In this document: in pieces, positions 24,476 through 37,714 of the stretch
Layout: each line of letters opens with the position of its first letter
How positions within the stretch are numbered: the stretch's first letter is position 1
DNA from: Cristatella mucedo
Taxonomy: Eukaryota > Bryozoa > Phylactolaemata > Cristatellidae
Assembly: GCA_009760855.2 (NCBI GenBank)
Contig: WPIO01000001.1
Span: 19,745,501-19,809,500, forward strand
DNA length: 64,000 nucleotides
Direction: 5' to 3'
Notes under the pieces: model-generated
The model's input: the letters and a program-made list of their open reading frames with translations, nothing else
What the model was told of the DNA's origin: nothing
Databases searched by the model: none
Made by a program: the position numbers and the translations under genes

Positions 24476-26149
24476 GTGAGTTGGGCCGGAGGCAAATGCC
24501 GGTAGAAGGGAATATGACTAGTAAGCTATCGCCTACAATCGTTCACAATTCAAGTACTTTAATAATAGTAACCATTGTCTACAGTGGTCATGCTATTTGA
24601 TTCTGGTATTGGGGTTCGGATCAATTTATGAGACAGTCATGAATTCGCATTTTCTAATGCTGGTCTTTTCCATCGCTATTGAAGGCACACAGCCAGCTCA
24701 ATCGAGACTGCAGCGATGAGACTATCAGTAAACAATAGCTCCGTTTGCACATTGCCGAGTGAAAAGCTGGCTCTCTATGTCAGATCAATGCCAAGATAGC
24801 ATGCATTGTCTGAAACGCCTGCTGACAGCATTACAATGTTAACACGAGCCCTTAGGTGATGTATTCCCTCTTGTAAACATAGATAAATAAATAGATATCA
24901 ACAGAGCTTAGCTGATTTAACCGCCGCATGTATACAGCTGCAGAGGAGCATGCAGGGCAGCACGGTATTGTGTTTCTATTGAGAAGTGGAACTACCATCC
25001 TCGTGTATAATCAGATGAGCTCAGTTTTACTGCTGCATGTGGAACTGGTTTTATTCTTGCAGCAGCTACTAGTCATCCAACAGTGTCGAGAAATTTCCCA
25101 GCTCTCTGCTTGGAATTAGGCTTTGTCAATATTCGAATAGAATTTTACTGCTATCTGGTTGCCTTATTTATTCATTGAAATCAAACTGTCATACTCTTCT
25201 AGTATGGCTTGCTTTCTATTACATTTGACAGATGTTTTTGGTAATACATATGCTTCTACTAGCGTTACTCAGACTTATCACTGCAGAAGAAAGCAAGAGT
25301 TTGTGGTCTTCAATGGTGACACTGTTCAAAAGCATAAATATCTTTTTAATGCACTTTGAAGATTATAAGGCAAAGGTACGTATCTCTGCTTAACGGCTAT
25401 GATTAGCAATCGTTTGCTCCGTTTGCACATAAATGCTCAAATGTTTTGCATATCTGCACATCTAGTAATCAGTTAAGCTATCTGGTGAACGCATTTACAC
25501 TCTTCCTACTTAAAGGAAACCAGAGCAACACTACAATGCAGCTGTTTTCAGATAAAAAGAGCAACACTACAGTGCAGCTGTTTTCAGATAACAAAGTTTC
25601 TATCTAGGTATCCAATAATCTTTCTCCATGTGTAAGTTCGTAAACCCATTGGGACAAAAGTCTTGTTGTGATAATAAGTTGTTAATACGGAAGGGCCTAA
25701 GGGCCTCAGTAGCTGCTGGAGCATGCAATCAGTAGCCAAAAGCTTCCACGTAGTTCAGCAATAAAAAGGTGAGAAGTTTACTTTAATTAGGACAAGTGAA
25801 TGCATCAATGGCAGAGAAGCACGGAATATGAAGGACGGCAATAAAGAAAAAGCCCAAATTTGCCTTCCATGCACCACATCTTTCCACTGGGTGCTGCCAT
25901 CTGGCTGCTGGTGACTCTTAAACTAGAGCTGTACTGATTGACCCTCGTCCCCGGTTGTACGCTACCAAGAGCGTTCACCCGATAAAATGCCGACTCCGGC
26001 AAAAGTTAGCCAGCAGCCGGCTTACCTAGACTCGCCAAGGGAGGTGGAACCAGTGCAAGCAATGCACTCTAAATGGACACCTGCTATCGCCATCCAGGAG
26101 GTGTGACAGGACATCCAGCTAGGTGCAAGTCGTTTAGTCAGCTTAGCAG
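24476..26149. other. Unannotated stretch
   Basis: AT-rich, no exon called. It contains the 36-bp tandem duplication listed separately. Confidence 0.45.
25522..25593. repeat. Tandem duplication, 36-bp unit x2
   Basis: AGAGCAACACTACA.TGCAGC recurs at exact 36-bp spacing and continues with TGTTTTCAGATAA in both copies. Confidence 0.9.
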
Positions 26150-26392
26150 CTACAGTTTGATGGCCTCCTCATCAATCATTCGTCAAGCCGCCCACCCGGC
26201 GTGCGGGTCGCCAACCAAGAGCTACCTGAGCTGGTGGCCGTGCCGAATTCGCGATACCCACCCCAGCCTCAAATGCAGATCCAGCTACTGGCTACTTGCT
26301 ACTTTGCACCTAAAAGTATTTTTTCGGCTGTAGATTCATACAACCTGCACTACCAGCTACTTGAAACATTGCTTGAAATTGGATCCCATTAA
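26150..26392 (+). CDS. Weak candidate coding segment
   Basis: An acceptor-like CAGCTTAGCAG precedes 26150, and the frame is then open for 80 codons to a TAA at 26390-26392. The peptide includes VRVANQELPELVAVPNSRY and, later, SAVDSYNLHYQLLETLLEI, which look more protein-like than the surrounding frames. No domain is recognised and no upstream exon can be tied to it. Confidence 0.25.
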   Translation, partial: LQFDGLLINHSSSRPPGVRVANQELPELVAVPNSRYPPQPQMQIQLLATCYFAPKSIFSAVDSYNLHYQLLETLLEIGSH

Positions 26393-26511
26393 AAAGGGCC
26401 GATTTTTGAGAGAAGGTACTGCTTGATAAATCAGCAAAAACGCACATCCTAAAAAAGCGGAAAGGCGAGTTTTGCCAGACTATAGAGACACAGTCAAGGG
26501 GGGCCTGACCC

Positions 26512-26640
26512 CAGTGGTTAGAGCCAGGATTTTCACGTAGGAGGAGAAAGACCAGAAACAAATAAACAATTACAGCACGCAATCGCAGTTCATATTCGAT
26601 CAAATAAAGTTGACGTACAAAAAAGCCCACGCCCACGTTC
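26512..26640. mobile_element. hAT-like MITE, possible fragment
   Basis: The left end CAGTGGTTAGAGCCAGGATT and following TTTCACGTAGGAGG resemble copy 3. The interior ACAGCACGCAATCGCAGTTC loosely matches. The right terminus is not found, so it may be truncated. Confidence 0.35.
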
Positions 26641-27524
26641 CTACCAGAATGCCCCTGTCGCAGCTCCTGCGCCGGCCCGATATTAGAGGCCGCCCAGATC
26701 GCTGGCTCACACTCTCCCCTTGCTATAACAGATCAATTGCCTCCGGCTCCTGGCTCCAACGCTGTCTTCGAGTACTATTCAGCCGCGTAGCCAGCTCTCC
26801 AAATCGACCTAGGCACGGACCCGCCTAAGCGGCTCAGGGCCTAGGCCTACCGGCCTGGTATAATCAAATTTAGGGGCATAGGCGAATTTGCAGCCTAGGC
26901 CCGGCCTAGCTTGGCCTGGCATAGGTGTGGCTTCGCGCCTGTTGCTACTATCTCAGTAGCGAATAGTTGCAGCTCCTATCATGTAGGCGGTAGGAGGAAG
27001 GGCATACATGTAGAGGCCGCTTCGCCGTTTCCCCTTTCGACTAATCAAGAAACTTAACGATATCCTCAGCTCCGAGATGTCTCTTGCTGTCAGGTGAGAG
27101 CGGGTGTATCTATCATTGCACGACAACAATGCTAGTACCTGTCCTCGTGACATTTATAAGCTTCGCCAATTATCGCACATGTCACTGTTCACTTTGAAGC
27201 TAATACAAGCCACTCAGTGATCTGTAGATATACCCAAGCGTATGTATACAGGTTGGGCGTTCTGTTCCGTCATGCTTGCAGTGTCAAATTGTGGGAATGC
27301 AACTAGTGTGACTCGGAGTCATTTACGTAACCGGTAGTCGGCATGTGAAATAGCCTTACCATTGCACACCGATCGAGACAGATAACTAGCGACTGCAGTG
27401 CTATGAAGCTGGAGGGCCGACTGGCGAAGAATGCATTGCCAGCCGATCATTCGAAGCTAACTCTGTGAGTCTATAATGATTTCAAAGTTCCTAGCAAATT
27501 CTGAATGTGCAATTTTAGAATAAC
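26641..27524. other. Unannotated stretch with GGCCTAGGC-rich patch
   Basis: About 26810-26935 is rich in GGCCTAGG/CCTAGGCC palindromic words. No exon is called. Confidence 0.45.
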
Positions 27525-27635
27525 CTCTGTCAGACTCATAATGCTGATCTCTAGTTCGGCTAGGGCTGAGCTCTTTATTTCGAGAAAGACGATAGCTATG
27601 ACGGAGTGCCATTATTTGGACTGCTGAGGGGTCTC
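27525..27635 (-). CDS. Weak candidate exon, minus strand
   Basis: On the minus strand a pyrimidine-rich acceptor (TTCTTTGTCTCCAAG) leads into 111 bp that are open in a phase 1-1 frame. They encode DPSAVQIMALRHSYRLSRNK and then ELSPSRTRDQHYESDR, ending at GACAGAG/GTTATT. The charged composition is protein-like, but the same frame also stays open across both borders and no family is recognised. Confidence 0.22.
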
Positions 27636-29250
<1,615 letters not shown>

Positions 29251-29520
29251 TTTATTTATTTATTTATACGAAATAACCAATAGCAGGCCATTCGCAAAGA
29301 GTAATGCCATGCGATGCTTTGCCCTAGACCTTAACTTGGGCTTTTGCCTCTGCATGATGTGGCTGATTCTACTGTAGCACACTTTTGAAAATGCCGCACA
29401 TAGGTGTGACCAATGTGGCTGTACCAGGAGCCTGATTCGTCTAGCACTGACGCAATGGCCGACCAGCCCTTCATTGTAGAAGAGAACGCTTGGCTCCGGT
29501 CGACCGACACTGGCAACGCT

Positions 29521-29949
29521 ACGAGCGCTGTGTTTACGGCCTAGTTCTGACCGGACGCGGAAGCCGCACGCCGCGTTTGCAACACTCGCACGAAGTGCTA
29601 TCACTTGCAGCTCCAAAGTTGGTCTAGAAATTTGAGCTCTAGGCTGCGTAGCCGCTGGCGTGCGTTATCGCCGCTGTTGAACGCCCGCAGCCCTCCGTTG
29701 CTGTCAATCAGACTGCTCCACGTTGTCGAGATGGCCTTGTTATGCCAGGGCGTGGGGTGCTCTTTGTCACTGCCGTGCACCGCTGCTGTCGTTAAATCTG
29801 CGTCCATTGGCGCTTCCCCAGCGAGTCGTGAGTCACGATTGAAAAGCTCCGAGCGTCGCCAGTATTCGTCACGCTTCGGCTGAGACGAGTACCGCGCGTC
29901 ACGAGCGCTGCGTGTGCGGCCCAGTTCTGACCGGACGCGGAAGCCGCAC
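29521..29949. repeat. Direct repeat pair, 49 bp, 380 bp apart
   Basis: 29521-29569 and 29901-29949 match at about 45 of 49 positions, including AGTTCTGACCGGACGCGGAA. The interval is GC-rich and has no transposon features I can recognise. Confidence 0.85.
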
Positions 29950-31059
29950 ACAGCTCCGCAGCTGTGCAGCAACGCTCCGCCGGCTGCTTGCTTTCTTCCT
30001 CCGTTGAGTGGGAGCTACGTGAGAGCGCCGCCGCGCTGGCGTGATCGATGGCAGCGTTGCTGCCCGCTCAGCCTTAAACTTCCACTGCTGCCATTACTCG
30101 AGCAGTAAACGAGCGAAATTCCCTTCGAAAGTCAGCGACGTTTCAGCGACTGCTTCCGCCGTAATGATTAACTGGTGTAGCGGATTGCACGAGGACGCGC
30201 GCCCGCAATGGCGAAAAATTGTATGGGCACACAATGACGATAGGGCAGCTTAATGTGCATTCTAAATCAGAACTTTGTGCAGCCGATATCCTGCGGACTT
30301 GAGGTGGATTCAAAGGGATTGCGATAGTGGCCGGTGTTTCTTTTGCAGCCCGTTTGCTGGAGAATTCGCTGGCGCGAAATGGCATGGCCGCGTAATAATT
30401 CAATTCACTCGAAATTCGAGTGTCGTACCTCTTATTTTTGAACGACCTCTGCTTAATTAGAGCGGTTTACTGTGCATTTTGTAGCACCTTAGGCAGCGCG
30501 AGTCGTGCTTACCCGAAGCGCCTGCGCGAGGCCACCCATGCAGACCGTGCGTGGGTGGTCTATCTTAGTGCAAACTGATTGTGTTCAGCTTATTCAGCAA
30601 CTCCAGCGAAGATAACTCATTTTGAGACCATCGCGATTCCTAGTTTTAATATTAATATACGAACCCCGGGTATACTCTGCCCGCGAAGATAATCCAGAAA
30701 TGATATGCGACCAGCCTCTATTGCAATGAGCAGTGGCATCAGCGTCACTCTAGAGCCGAGGGCAGCCAAGTTACTTGCAGACTTACGTACCTCCAGAGTC
30801 TTATCGAATTGTCTGAATAGATCGTGTCGTCATCTGCAGTTCCACAAAACCACAATGACTAGCTGCCGCTTCGCTGTTGACTTGTCTAAATTATAGCGTA
30901 AAGATGACAGCGGTCTAATAGGTCGCCAACGATGCCTCGTTTACGTTTTGTTCAAACGCAGACGGACTCAACTCCTGCAAAGGCCATTTGCTACGATTCA
31001 CAACGCGGTGGATTTTCTATCGTTTGTCAGTATTTTGGGCCCACTCCTTCATTCTACCT
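29950..31059. other. GC-rich then ordinary sequence, no gene seen
   Basis: GC and CpG content are raised to about 30250, which could mark an outlying part of the island further downstream. The rest is ordinary. No exon is called. Confidence 0.4.
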
Positions 31060-31470
31060 AAGTTATCTAAACCTCAAATCCTTTGAAGACCGCGCATTCG
31101 GTTTGTATGCTCCCAAAGCCTGGAACTCCCTCTCAACCTGCGTCAGAACATCCCCTGACCTGACCATATTTAAGAAGAACTTAAAAACACACCTATTTAG
31201 GACAGCATTTAGTGGGTCCCTGTGATTCGTCCTTGATATGCTTATGCGTGCTGACACTGTGCATGCTCCCACTAACCACATTTGCATGCCGACCCTGTGC
31301 ATGTCACCCCTAACCATGTTATTCATGTTGTTTGTTTATCATGCATAATATTACTCACCATTCAATTGCATTTCCCTTTGCAGCAAATGCAAAGCGCCTA
31401 GAGAGAGATTGAGTTTTCTGAGGGCGCTTTATCAAGTGCATTATTGTTATTATTACTATTACTATTATCT
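31060..31470 (+). mobile_element. LINE family 1, 3' end fragment
   Basis: Encodes only the last LINE residues (LKSFEDRAFGLYAPKAWNSL, then the FKKNLKTHLF block) and the stop at about 31222. The full 3' UTR follows, then the hairpin region (AAAGCGCCTAGAGAGAGATT) and ATTATTGTTATTATTACTATT. It is very similar to the copy at 2260, so relatively young. Confidence 0.9.
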
Positions 31471-34400
31471 GTGAATACAATAAGACGCTAGATTTTTTCA
31501 GCCTCATTAAATTAGGTGCCATATAAATCTGCCAATCGCAACGCGCTCTCGAAAAGTGCGAAACTGCCACTAATTTTCCAATAGCGGACGCAATGCAGAA
31601 GAAAAATAGTCTCAACGGCTTACGAGTCCTAAGCGGCTGCGGAGGCAGGAGCAGAGATCGCTGCGCAGCAAAACGTCTGCGAAGCGACTGACGTTGCCGC
31701 CGGTAGTCGGTTCACTTCCCAGCATTGCGGGTTTTCTTATCTTCGTCGAGTCACCCGTTCTTCGCCTGCTTCATCCCGACTCATCCCAGCATCCGCCACC
31801 GTCGCTTGCCATGCGCAGCCTCGGAGAGCGAGCGAGCGGTGGGCGGGGGCAGGGCGACTTGAGGGTTAGGCATAGGCGGAAGAAGGGGCAGGAGCGCTCA
31901 GTCTCGCTGCGCACGCAGCTTCTCCGCAACGCGGGGCGGCGGCGGCGGCGGCGGCGCTGCAGTTTTCGGGGTGGAGGGCGGCGGTGCGCCGAGAGACGAG
32001 CGCTGCGCTCCTGCACCGCCGCCGGCGGACGTTGGGTGCGATCGGGCCGTGCGAGTTTGCAGTTCGCGCGCGCCGAACTCGAAGGAAAGCCGCCGGATGG
32101 CGCGCTCGCAGCTCGACCGTCTACGGCCGCCGGCGGAGCTTGCAAAGCGGCTTCCGAATTGCGGTGGCCAGGGGCCGCGCTCTCGCGTCTTGCGCACAAG
32201 CGCAGCTATCGCTGGCTTAAGGTTCATCGGTCCGATCGCCGGTCCGATTGGCCGACTGTTTGCACTCGCGAGGCGGTTGGCGTCCGCGGGCTGGATGCAG
32301 AGCCGGACGCGACCGCGAAGGCGCCTACGCTCGGCGCTGAGGAGCGGAAAACGCCGAATGCCGCCGCCGCCGCGGCTCTCCGCGTGCCGTCGCGGAAGCC
32401 GCGGCGACTCGCCGGCCGCGCTTTGAAAAAGGCTCAGGAGCGGCTAGGCGCGGAGCGGCTGCGAGGATTCTTCGCGCTCCGCTGCACTGCCCCACGAAAA
32501 AGGAGCAACGAAGCACGGCCTTTGACTTTGGTCTGAGAACCGCCGACGAAACGGCCACGATCAGCCGACGCCAATGATCGGCGACGCGCAGGATTACGCG
32601 CGGAACGAGATTATTGTACGACTGGTGGTGCGGTGGCTGTCGTTTGACACCGCAGCAGCAAGCGAGCGATGGTGCGGAAACGCCAAATGTTCCAGAACAA
32701 CTATGTATTTGGGCTCGCAGCGAGACGGCTCACAGCCGATCCCTCCTGCTGCCCCTTCTCTGCTGGCCGTTTCTCGCCCTCAATCAAAACATAAACTCAT
32801 AAAAGCACAATCCTCAATAAATAGCAAACTCAATAATCCACAAACCCTCGGCAGAGCCATGAGACCACAGTGGCCAGTATTATTCAAGGCAAGAGCCTGA
32901 CCGCAGGCGCTCCGATGACGTAAGGTTCTGCTAGTCGGTGAGTCACAGCACGCCGTCTGCGAGCGGCTGTTCGTAAGCTCGCTAGCGAGTCTGTCGGAAG
33001 TCGCCTGTCGTACCGTGCCGGCGATTCTTTGCACTCTTCCTACAAAGATGTCGGTGTAAGCGCGCTGCACGCAGGACATCGAACGCCGCGCCCGTCGCCG
33101 TAATCGGCGTAATGCAAGCGTCTGGTCTCTACACGGTGCACGCGTTTCGCCGCTACCCGAACGAGCGAGGGTCGCGTCGACACAACGACGCCGAGAGCGG
33201 AATTTCCCATTTTTGCTGACCACTAGCGGACTTGTACAAAACTTTCTCCGCGGGCAACTTCTTGACGCCCTAGCGCTGCTCTTAAAGTTTGTGCCCTCGA
33301 ATAACACCTGTACGGCAGCTAGCGCGCGTGCAGAGCAAAAGCAGTCGGCTTGCGTGCGACAGTCGGGTGCAGCAGTTAGCGTACACGTGGCTAAACAGCA
33401 TGTCCATTAAAAATATTTCCGTCGCGGCTGCAATCCTTGCAGCCCACAACTCAGTCGGGGCGGAAGCGCGTGCGTACGCTCTTGTCTGCGGCCGACGCGT
33501 GTACAGCGTTCCCTGCAAACTTCCGACGTGCAGAAGGAACAGCGTTGTGAGCGAGTTTGTGAGCGACGGAGCGCGCTGCACTCGAAAGCGCCTCCTACTT
33601 ATGCTAGTTTAAAGAACTTGACGTAAATCACTTAACGTCCTCGACGAATTGGACCGACTTCTCGTTGCAGACGCTCCCGTCTTTGATGCAGCAGTCGAAT
33701 CTCGCGCGCTTCGTAAAGCGCATTTCAGCAGACTCCGAATATCCGCTGAAGCCAGCTTCTGTACTACGTAAACGACAGCGTGAGCCGGGGATGACGCTGT
33801 GCGTAGTTTCCCCTCGCTAGCTCCTCATTGGCCGTCGTAGGTGCCGGGCCACCCTCTGCTCGCTCGCCGAGTGCGGCGTGCAGTGGGTGCATTCGGGCCA
33901 TCTGCGCGCGCAGCCGCGAGTCGCGGCGTTCCCGAAAGACGCGTCCTCCATTCTTCTTGAGACGAGCCGGGCGGCACAAGTCCTCGCGAGCGCGGCGCGC
34001 GTCGAGCCAGCATCACCGCCGCGCTCGAAGAAGTCAGCGCCTCCGCCCGAGCAACGTTCGCAGCCGGATCGGCGAGACGTCCAGTCGGCGTCGGGCGAGT
34101 GGCATTTCCATCCGGGCAGCCGGAAGCCGCGCGGCGTGCCGACAGCCGAACTGGCCGCGCCGCGAGAGCTAGGGCGTTCTCGCTGCACGCGCCGCGACGG
34201 CGGTGACGCCGACGACGTGAGAAAGACTTACGATCCCTCCTTCTGCTCGTCCAACGACGCCTGCCTGCCCCCCCAAACGATTCGGTGCGGGAGAGGGGAC
34301 AGCTGCATCTTACTCTCCAGGGTGACGCAGTCGATGGCCTACCGGCCGAGGCTGGCGCAGCTCAGCCGCTACACGTGGCTGAGCCTCGGTGCGCAACGCC

Positions 34401-34504
34401 GAAGATAGAGTGGTCAGCATGGTTTCCGGAACCTCGAATCGGTAGCTTACCGCTTGCGCTCAGCTCAACTTTGATGCAATCGTTCAGTATAGCCCCCCTC
34501 CCCC

Positions 34505-34650
34505 CCAGGAGGTAAGGTGTACGCTCTTCACGACCGAGGTCGTGGGTTCGAATCCTGCCGTTGGGCGACCTTTTATTGCCAACTGCTAGCGGCGGCGATA
34601 GTCATAGGGTACTTCTACCGCCATACAAATGAGGCTTAAATAAGCTAATT
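34505..34650 (+). mobile_element. tRNA-derived SINE, family B, within the CpG island
   Basis: Has a perfect B box GGTTCGAATCC at 34545-34555 and then TTTTATTGCCAACTGCTAGC, GGCGATAGTCATAGGG and a CCATACAAATGAGGC end, collinear with the copy at 18985. No A box is clear, since a C/G run replaces the 5' end. Confidence 0.75.
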
Positions 34651-36087
34651 AATTACTATTACGTTGCAGCGTAGAGAGGCCCGCTCAGCGGGCGGCGCAG
34701 CAGGTTCGGATGAGAATTTCGATTCGATTGACAGATGATAATTTTTGGTTCGGAGCTCTGCAGATGATAACGTGGGGGAATTTTTCCACCTTTTGTCGAA
34801 ATGTCGACGCTTAAAAGCGATGCGAGAGGAAAACTTGCGAGGCTACTGCATGCCCGCCGGGCAATGCCCGCCGCACTATAGGGCTGAGCGAAGCGCGTGA
34901 CCCTTGGCGATGGCCAGCGTAGCCGCCGAATGAAGAAACGTGAGAGCCTTCAACCTAAGGATGCGACCTACTTTAGGCAGGTGGGGGGGGGGGTGCCGAG
35001 TGACGAGATCTTCACCGAACCTCGGCCGCAGCACAATTGCGCTGCGGAAGACCGACGGAGGGGCAGACGAGAGCTCCTCTCGGCGGCGCCGGCGCGGCGG
35101 CGCCGGCGCCGGCGCGGCTGAGCGCGGCTGGTTGGCACTGACAGCGAGCCTGCTGTCGGACGGCTAGTCAATGCAGCGTGGCCAGCCTCGCCGAGAATTC
35201 ACGATCGTGGGATTCTTTCTTGCGACGATTTCGCGCGAGAGATTCGGCCTTTTCTCGCAGCAGATTTCGTCGGGCCCGTAAACTATAGGCGCCGTCGCTC
35301 GGTCGAGCGCAGCGAATAGCCACGGCGAGGGCGGCAGCGGCGCTACCCTTTTCTTTCGGCGGACCGGCACCGGAAAGCGGCGCGGCGTTCGTACGACGCC
35401 GGCGAGCGCTGTGCGCCCCCAAGCGCGTCGATCGCCGCGCCGGCGCTCGCCGCGCTACCTGCCGCTTTCGTTCGCTCCTCCGATGGATGGAGCCGAGCTT
35501 CGCCGCCACGTCGGTCGCTGCTCGTCGCCGAGAGCCGGCGGCGGCGGCGGCGACGGCAGTGGCCGCGTCCGAAGGCGGCGCGCCGTAGGGGGCCGGGGCT
35601 GCTGCTGCTGCTGCAAGGCGGAAGTAATCCGAATTTTCGGTCCACCTGTACCTCCCTCCCTCCCTCCCCCCGCCCGCCCCCCCCCCCCCGCTGACTGGCG
35701 CTCATCGGCGGCGGCTCATTAGCGTCCCTACGCCGGCTGCCGCGTTCGAAAATTCAACGACCACGCCGACTCACTTTCCAATGTTTCCCTCCTTTCTTTT
35801 CAACAGCCACAGTTTCTCCAGGCTCTCGCTCGCGCTCGCACGCCTGCGATCGCGAGCGCCTGCCCCCAGCGAGTCCTGCTTTCGGACGGCGCTTCGCGCT
35901 GCGAGTGCACGCGCTGCGCGGCGGAGGCGGCGGTACCGTGCCGGCGCTGGCTGGCCCACACCGCGCGGTCGGTGCGCTCCGAAGTTTCGGCGGCTGACAG
36001 CGGGGCCAGACCGGAGTAGCGGCCGCCGGCCGCCCCGCCGTGCGGGCACCGAGAGTTGAAAGAGAACGGACGGGCGCTCGGTGGTCG

Positions 36088-36150
<63 letters not shown>
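36088..36150 (+). repeat. (GGC)21 trinucleotide repeat
   Basis: Twenty-one uninterrupted GGC triplets (63 bp) lie within the CpG island, about 560 bp upstream of the signal-peptide ATG. The frame that reads them as Ala is the frame of that ATG and has no stop in between. No ATG precedes the repeat in that frame, and the first in-frame ATG after it is at 36170. The tract is most likely in the promoter or 5' UTR. Confidence 0.95.
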
Positions 36151-36689
36151 AGTCAAGTGGCTCGGCCAAATGAATAAGCTCGGCGGGCGCCTTGCGCAGA
36201 CGAATCAGCGCACGCGCTCCCGAGTCGCAGGCGGCCCCTCAATAGGCACTCGGGCGGCGCGACCGCTACAGCGTCGGTCGCCTTGTTTCGCGAGCGAGCG
36301 AGCGAGCGGGTTTCTCACTCTTTTCTCACGCGCCTGCTGTTCGCCGAGCGCAGCAGCGTCGGCGTCAGCCGACCGCCGTGCGCGCCTCCTCAGCTGCGCC
36401 TGCGGCAGAGCCGGACACGCGAGATCGCGCGCGACCGCGGCGACAGCCTCCACCCGGCCGCCCGCCCGCCCGCCCCCGGCCGGCGCCCGCGGGGTCGCGA
36501 TCTCCCGAGCGTCATTGTCCACACCTCGCGCCGGGTTCGCGGCGCGAACGGCAGTCGCCACCTGTCGATCGATTTCCGGCGAGTTGTTGACTTGCCATTG
36601 TGAGTGTCGCTCGCACGAGGCATACGACACGACCCGCGGCGATCGCGACGACTGCGACGTCCACGGCGACGGTGCGAGAGCGCGAGGCT

Positions 36690-36710
36690 ATGCACGGATT
36701 TATGATTTGA
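36690..36710 (+). promoter_or_regulatory. Upstream ORF, 6 sense codons
   Basis: ATG at 36690 (with a second in-frame ATG at 36702) reads MHGFMI and stops with TGA at 36708-36710. It ends 2 nt before the main ATG at 36713 and is in a different frame. This arrangement could reduce or regulate translation of the downstream reading frame if it lies in the mRNA. Confidence 0.55.
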
Positions 36711-36712
36711 GA

Positions 36713-36812
36713 ATGAAGACGATAGCAAGAGCGACCGCCGCCTTCGCCGCCGCCGCCGCGTTTATTCTCATTTCGACGGTCGGCTCAACACCGGCGATCT
36801 CGACGTACCACG
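36713..36812 (+). CDS. First coding exon of a secreted or membrane protein
   Basis: ATG at 36713 (A at -3) opens 33 codons plus one base. The peptide begins MKTIARATAAFAAAAAFILI and continues STVGSTPAISTYH. This is a classical signal peptide: a basic n-region with K2 and R6, a roughly 14-residue Ala/Ile/Phe hydrophobic core, and small residues suitable for cleavage around VGSTPA (residues 23-28). The exon ends at CACG/GTAAGG (GT at 36813-36814), a strong donor leaving phase 1, the phase typical of introns after signal peptides. The CpG island lies immediately upstream. Identity of the mature protein is unknown. Later exons could include the candidates at 42699, 43947 or 55683, all readable in phase 1. 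The frame is open upstream to 36170 and beyond, so a longer N-terminus cannot be excluded, but the signal peptide argues for 36713. Confidence 0.65.
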
Positions 36813-37714
36813 GTAAGGCTCGGAAATTGAATATTTTGCCGCCACCTCATGCGACCGCCGAACGTGCTCGCGCGTGCGTGACGCGCTACTCTTGGGGGCG
36901 ATCGAGAAAGTTTCGATCGAGTCGCCGGCTTCTGGAGCGTCTACCGCCGGCTGACTCGCGAGTGGCGGCTGTTTCGAAAAGAAGCCCGAAGCCCGGGTCG
37001 GTGTCCGACCCCCACGCACCACGCGAGCCTCCAGCATCGCATCGACGACGGCGTTCTGAAGGGGGGGGGGAGGGGAGGCTTCGATTATCTGTTAAAGCGT
37101 CTGACGTACGAAATGATCCGTCAGCAGCTGTACCGAGCAGCCGACAAAGGCTCTGGACCGAGCGAAACCTCCAGGCAGCGTCTACTGCGGACGCCTTCCC
37201 CCCTCTTCCGAATCATAACTGGACCCATTGCTGTGTTCGCCCGGGCGGTCGTTCGAAGCAGCCCTGGGCTGTTTGACCGAGCAGGTCCGGCTTAAGGCCG
37301 TCTTTTTAGGCTAGGTGTGCCGCCGGGGTGGATGTAATGTTGAGATGTACAGGCGCTGACTGGCTTCGAGATCGCAGATCAGGTCAGCGCGAGAGTTTTC
37401 GCAGCGTAAAAGGTCGCGGCGGCGGCGGCGTCGGCGGCGGACACTGCTCGTCGGATAGAACAAGCGATCTCGCAGACTGAAGATACGAGGGAGGGAAATC
37501 TCCAGCAGTGCAGCCTAAGCCACTGGTGTCGGGGCTTGCTGCTCGCGGTATTTTCGATTGGCCGAGACGGTTGGACACGCCGGTCCATCTGTAGGCCGTC
37601 GTATACACGGGCAGCGCGACCTTCTCGAGCTGGGTCGCCTCTCCTCTGGGCTGCCCAGGGCACCGGGCTGCCTCTCACCTCTTGGGTGCGTAGTAGCTCC
37701 AACAGGAGCCGCCT

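Larger units (their letters stand above)
31690..37450 (+). promoter_or_regulatory. Multi-kilobase GC/CpG-rich island upstream of a gene start
   Basis: CpG dinucleotides and GC are far denser here than in the flanks, with runs such as GCGGCGGCGG and many CGCG words. Long open frames on several strands at once (for example 31694-32536 plus, 35771-36169 minus) are what stop-poor GC-rich DNA gives and do not indicate coding. The island ends just past the signal-peptide exon at 36713, which fits a promoter plus 5' UTR. Only the part nearest the exon is confidently promoter-associated; a SINE at 34505 interrupts the island. Confidence 0.7.

Noticed and set aside
31694-32536. 280-codon Arg/Ala-rich open frame on the + strand
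   Set aside because: It lies in CpG-island DNA where stop codons are rare. Frames on the other strand are open over the same interval and the composition simply reflects GC-rich triplets.
36056-37276. 406-codon frame including a poly-Ala run
   Set aside because: Only the part from 36713 to 36812 has gene-like features (ATG, signal peptide, donor). The rest is a stop-poor GC-rich frame that starts without ATG and continues past the donor into intron.
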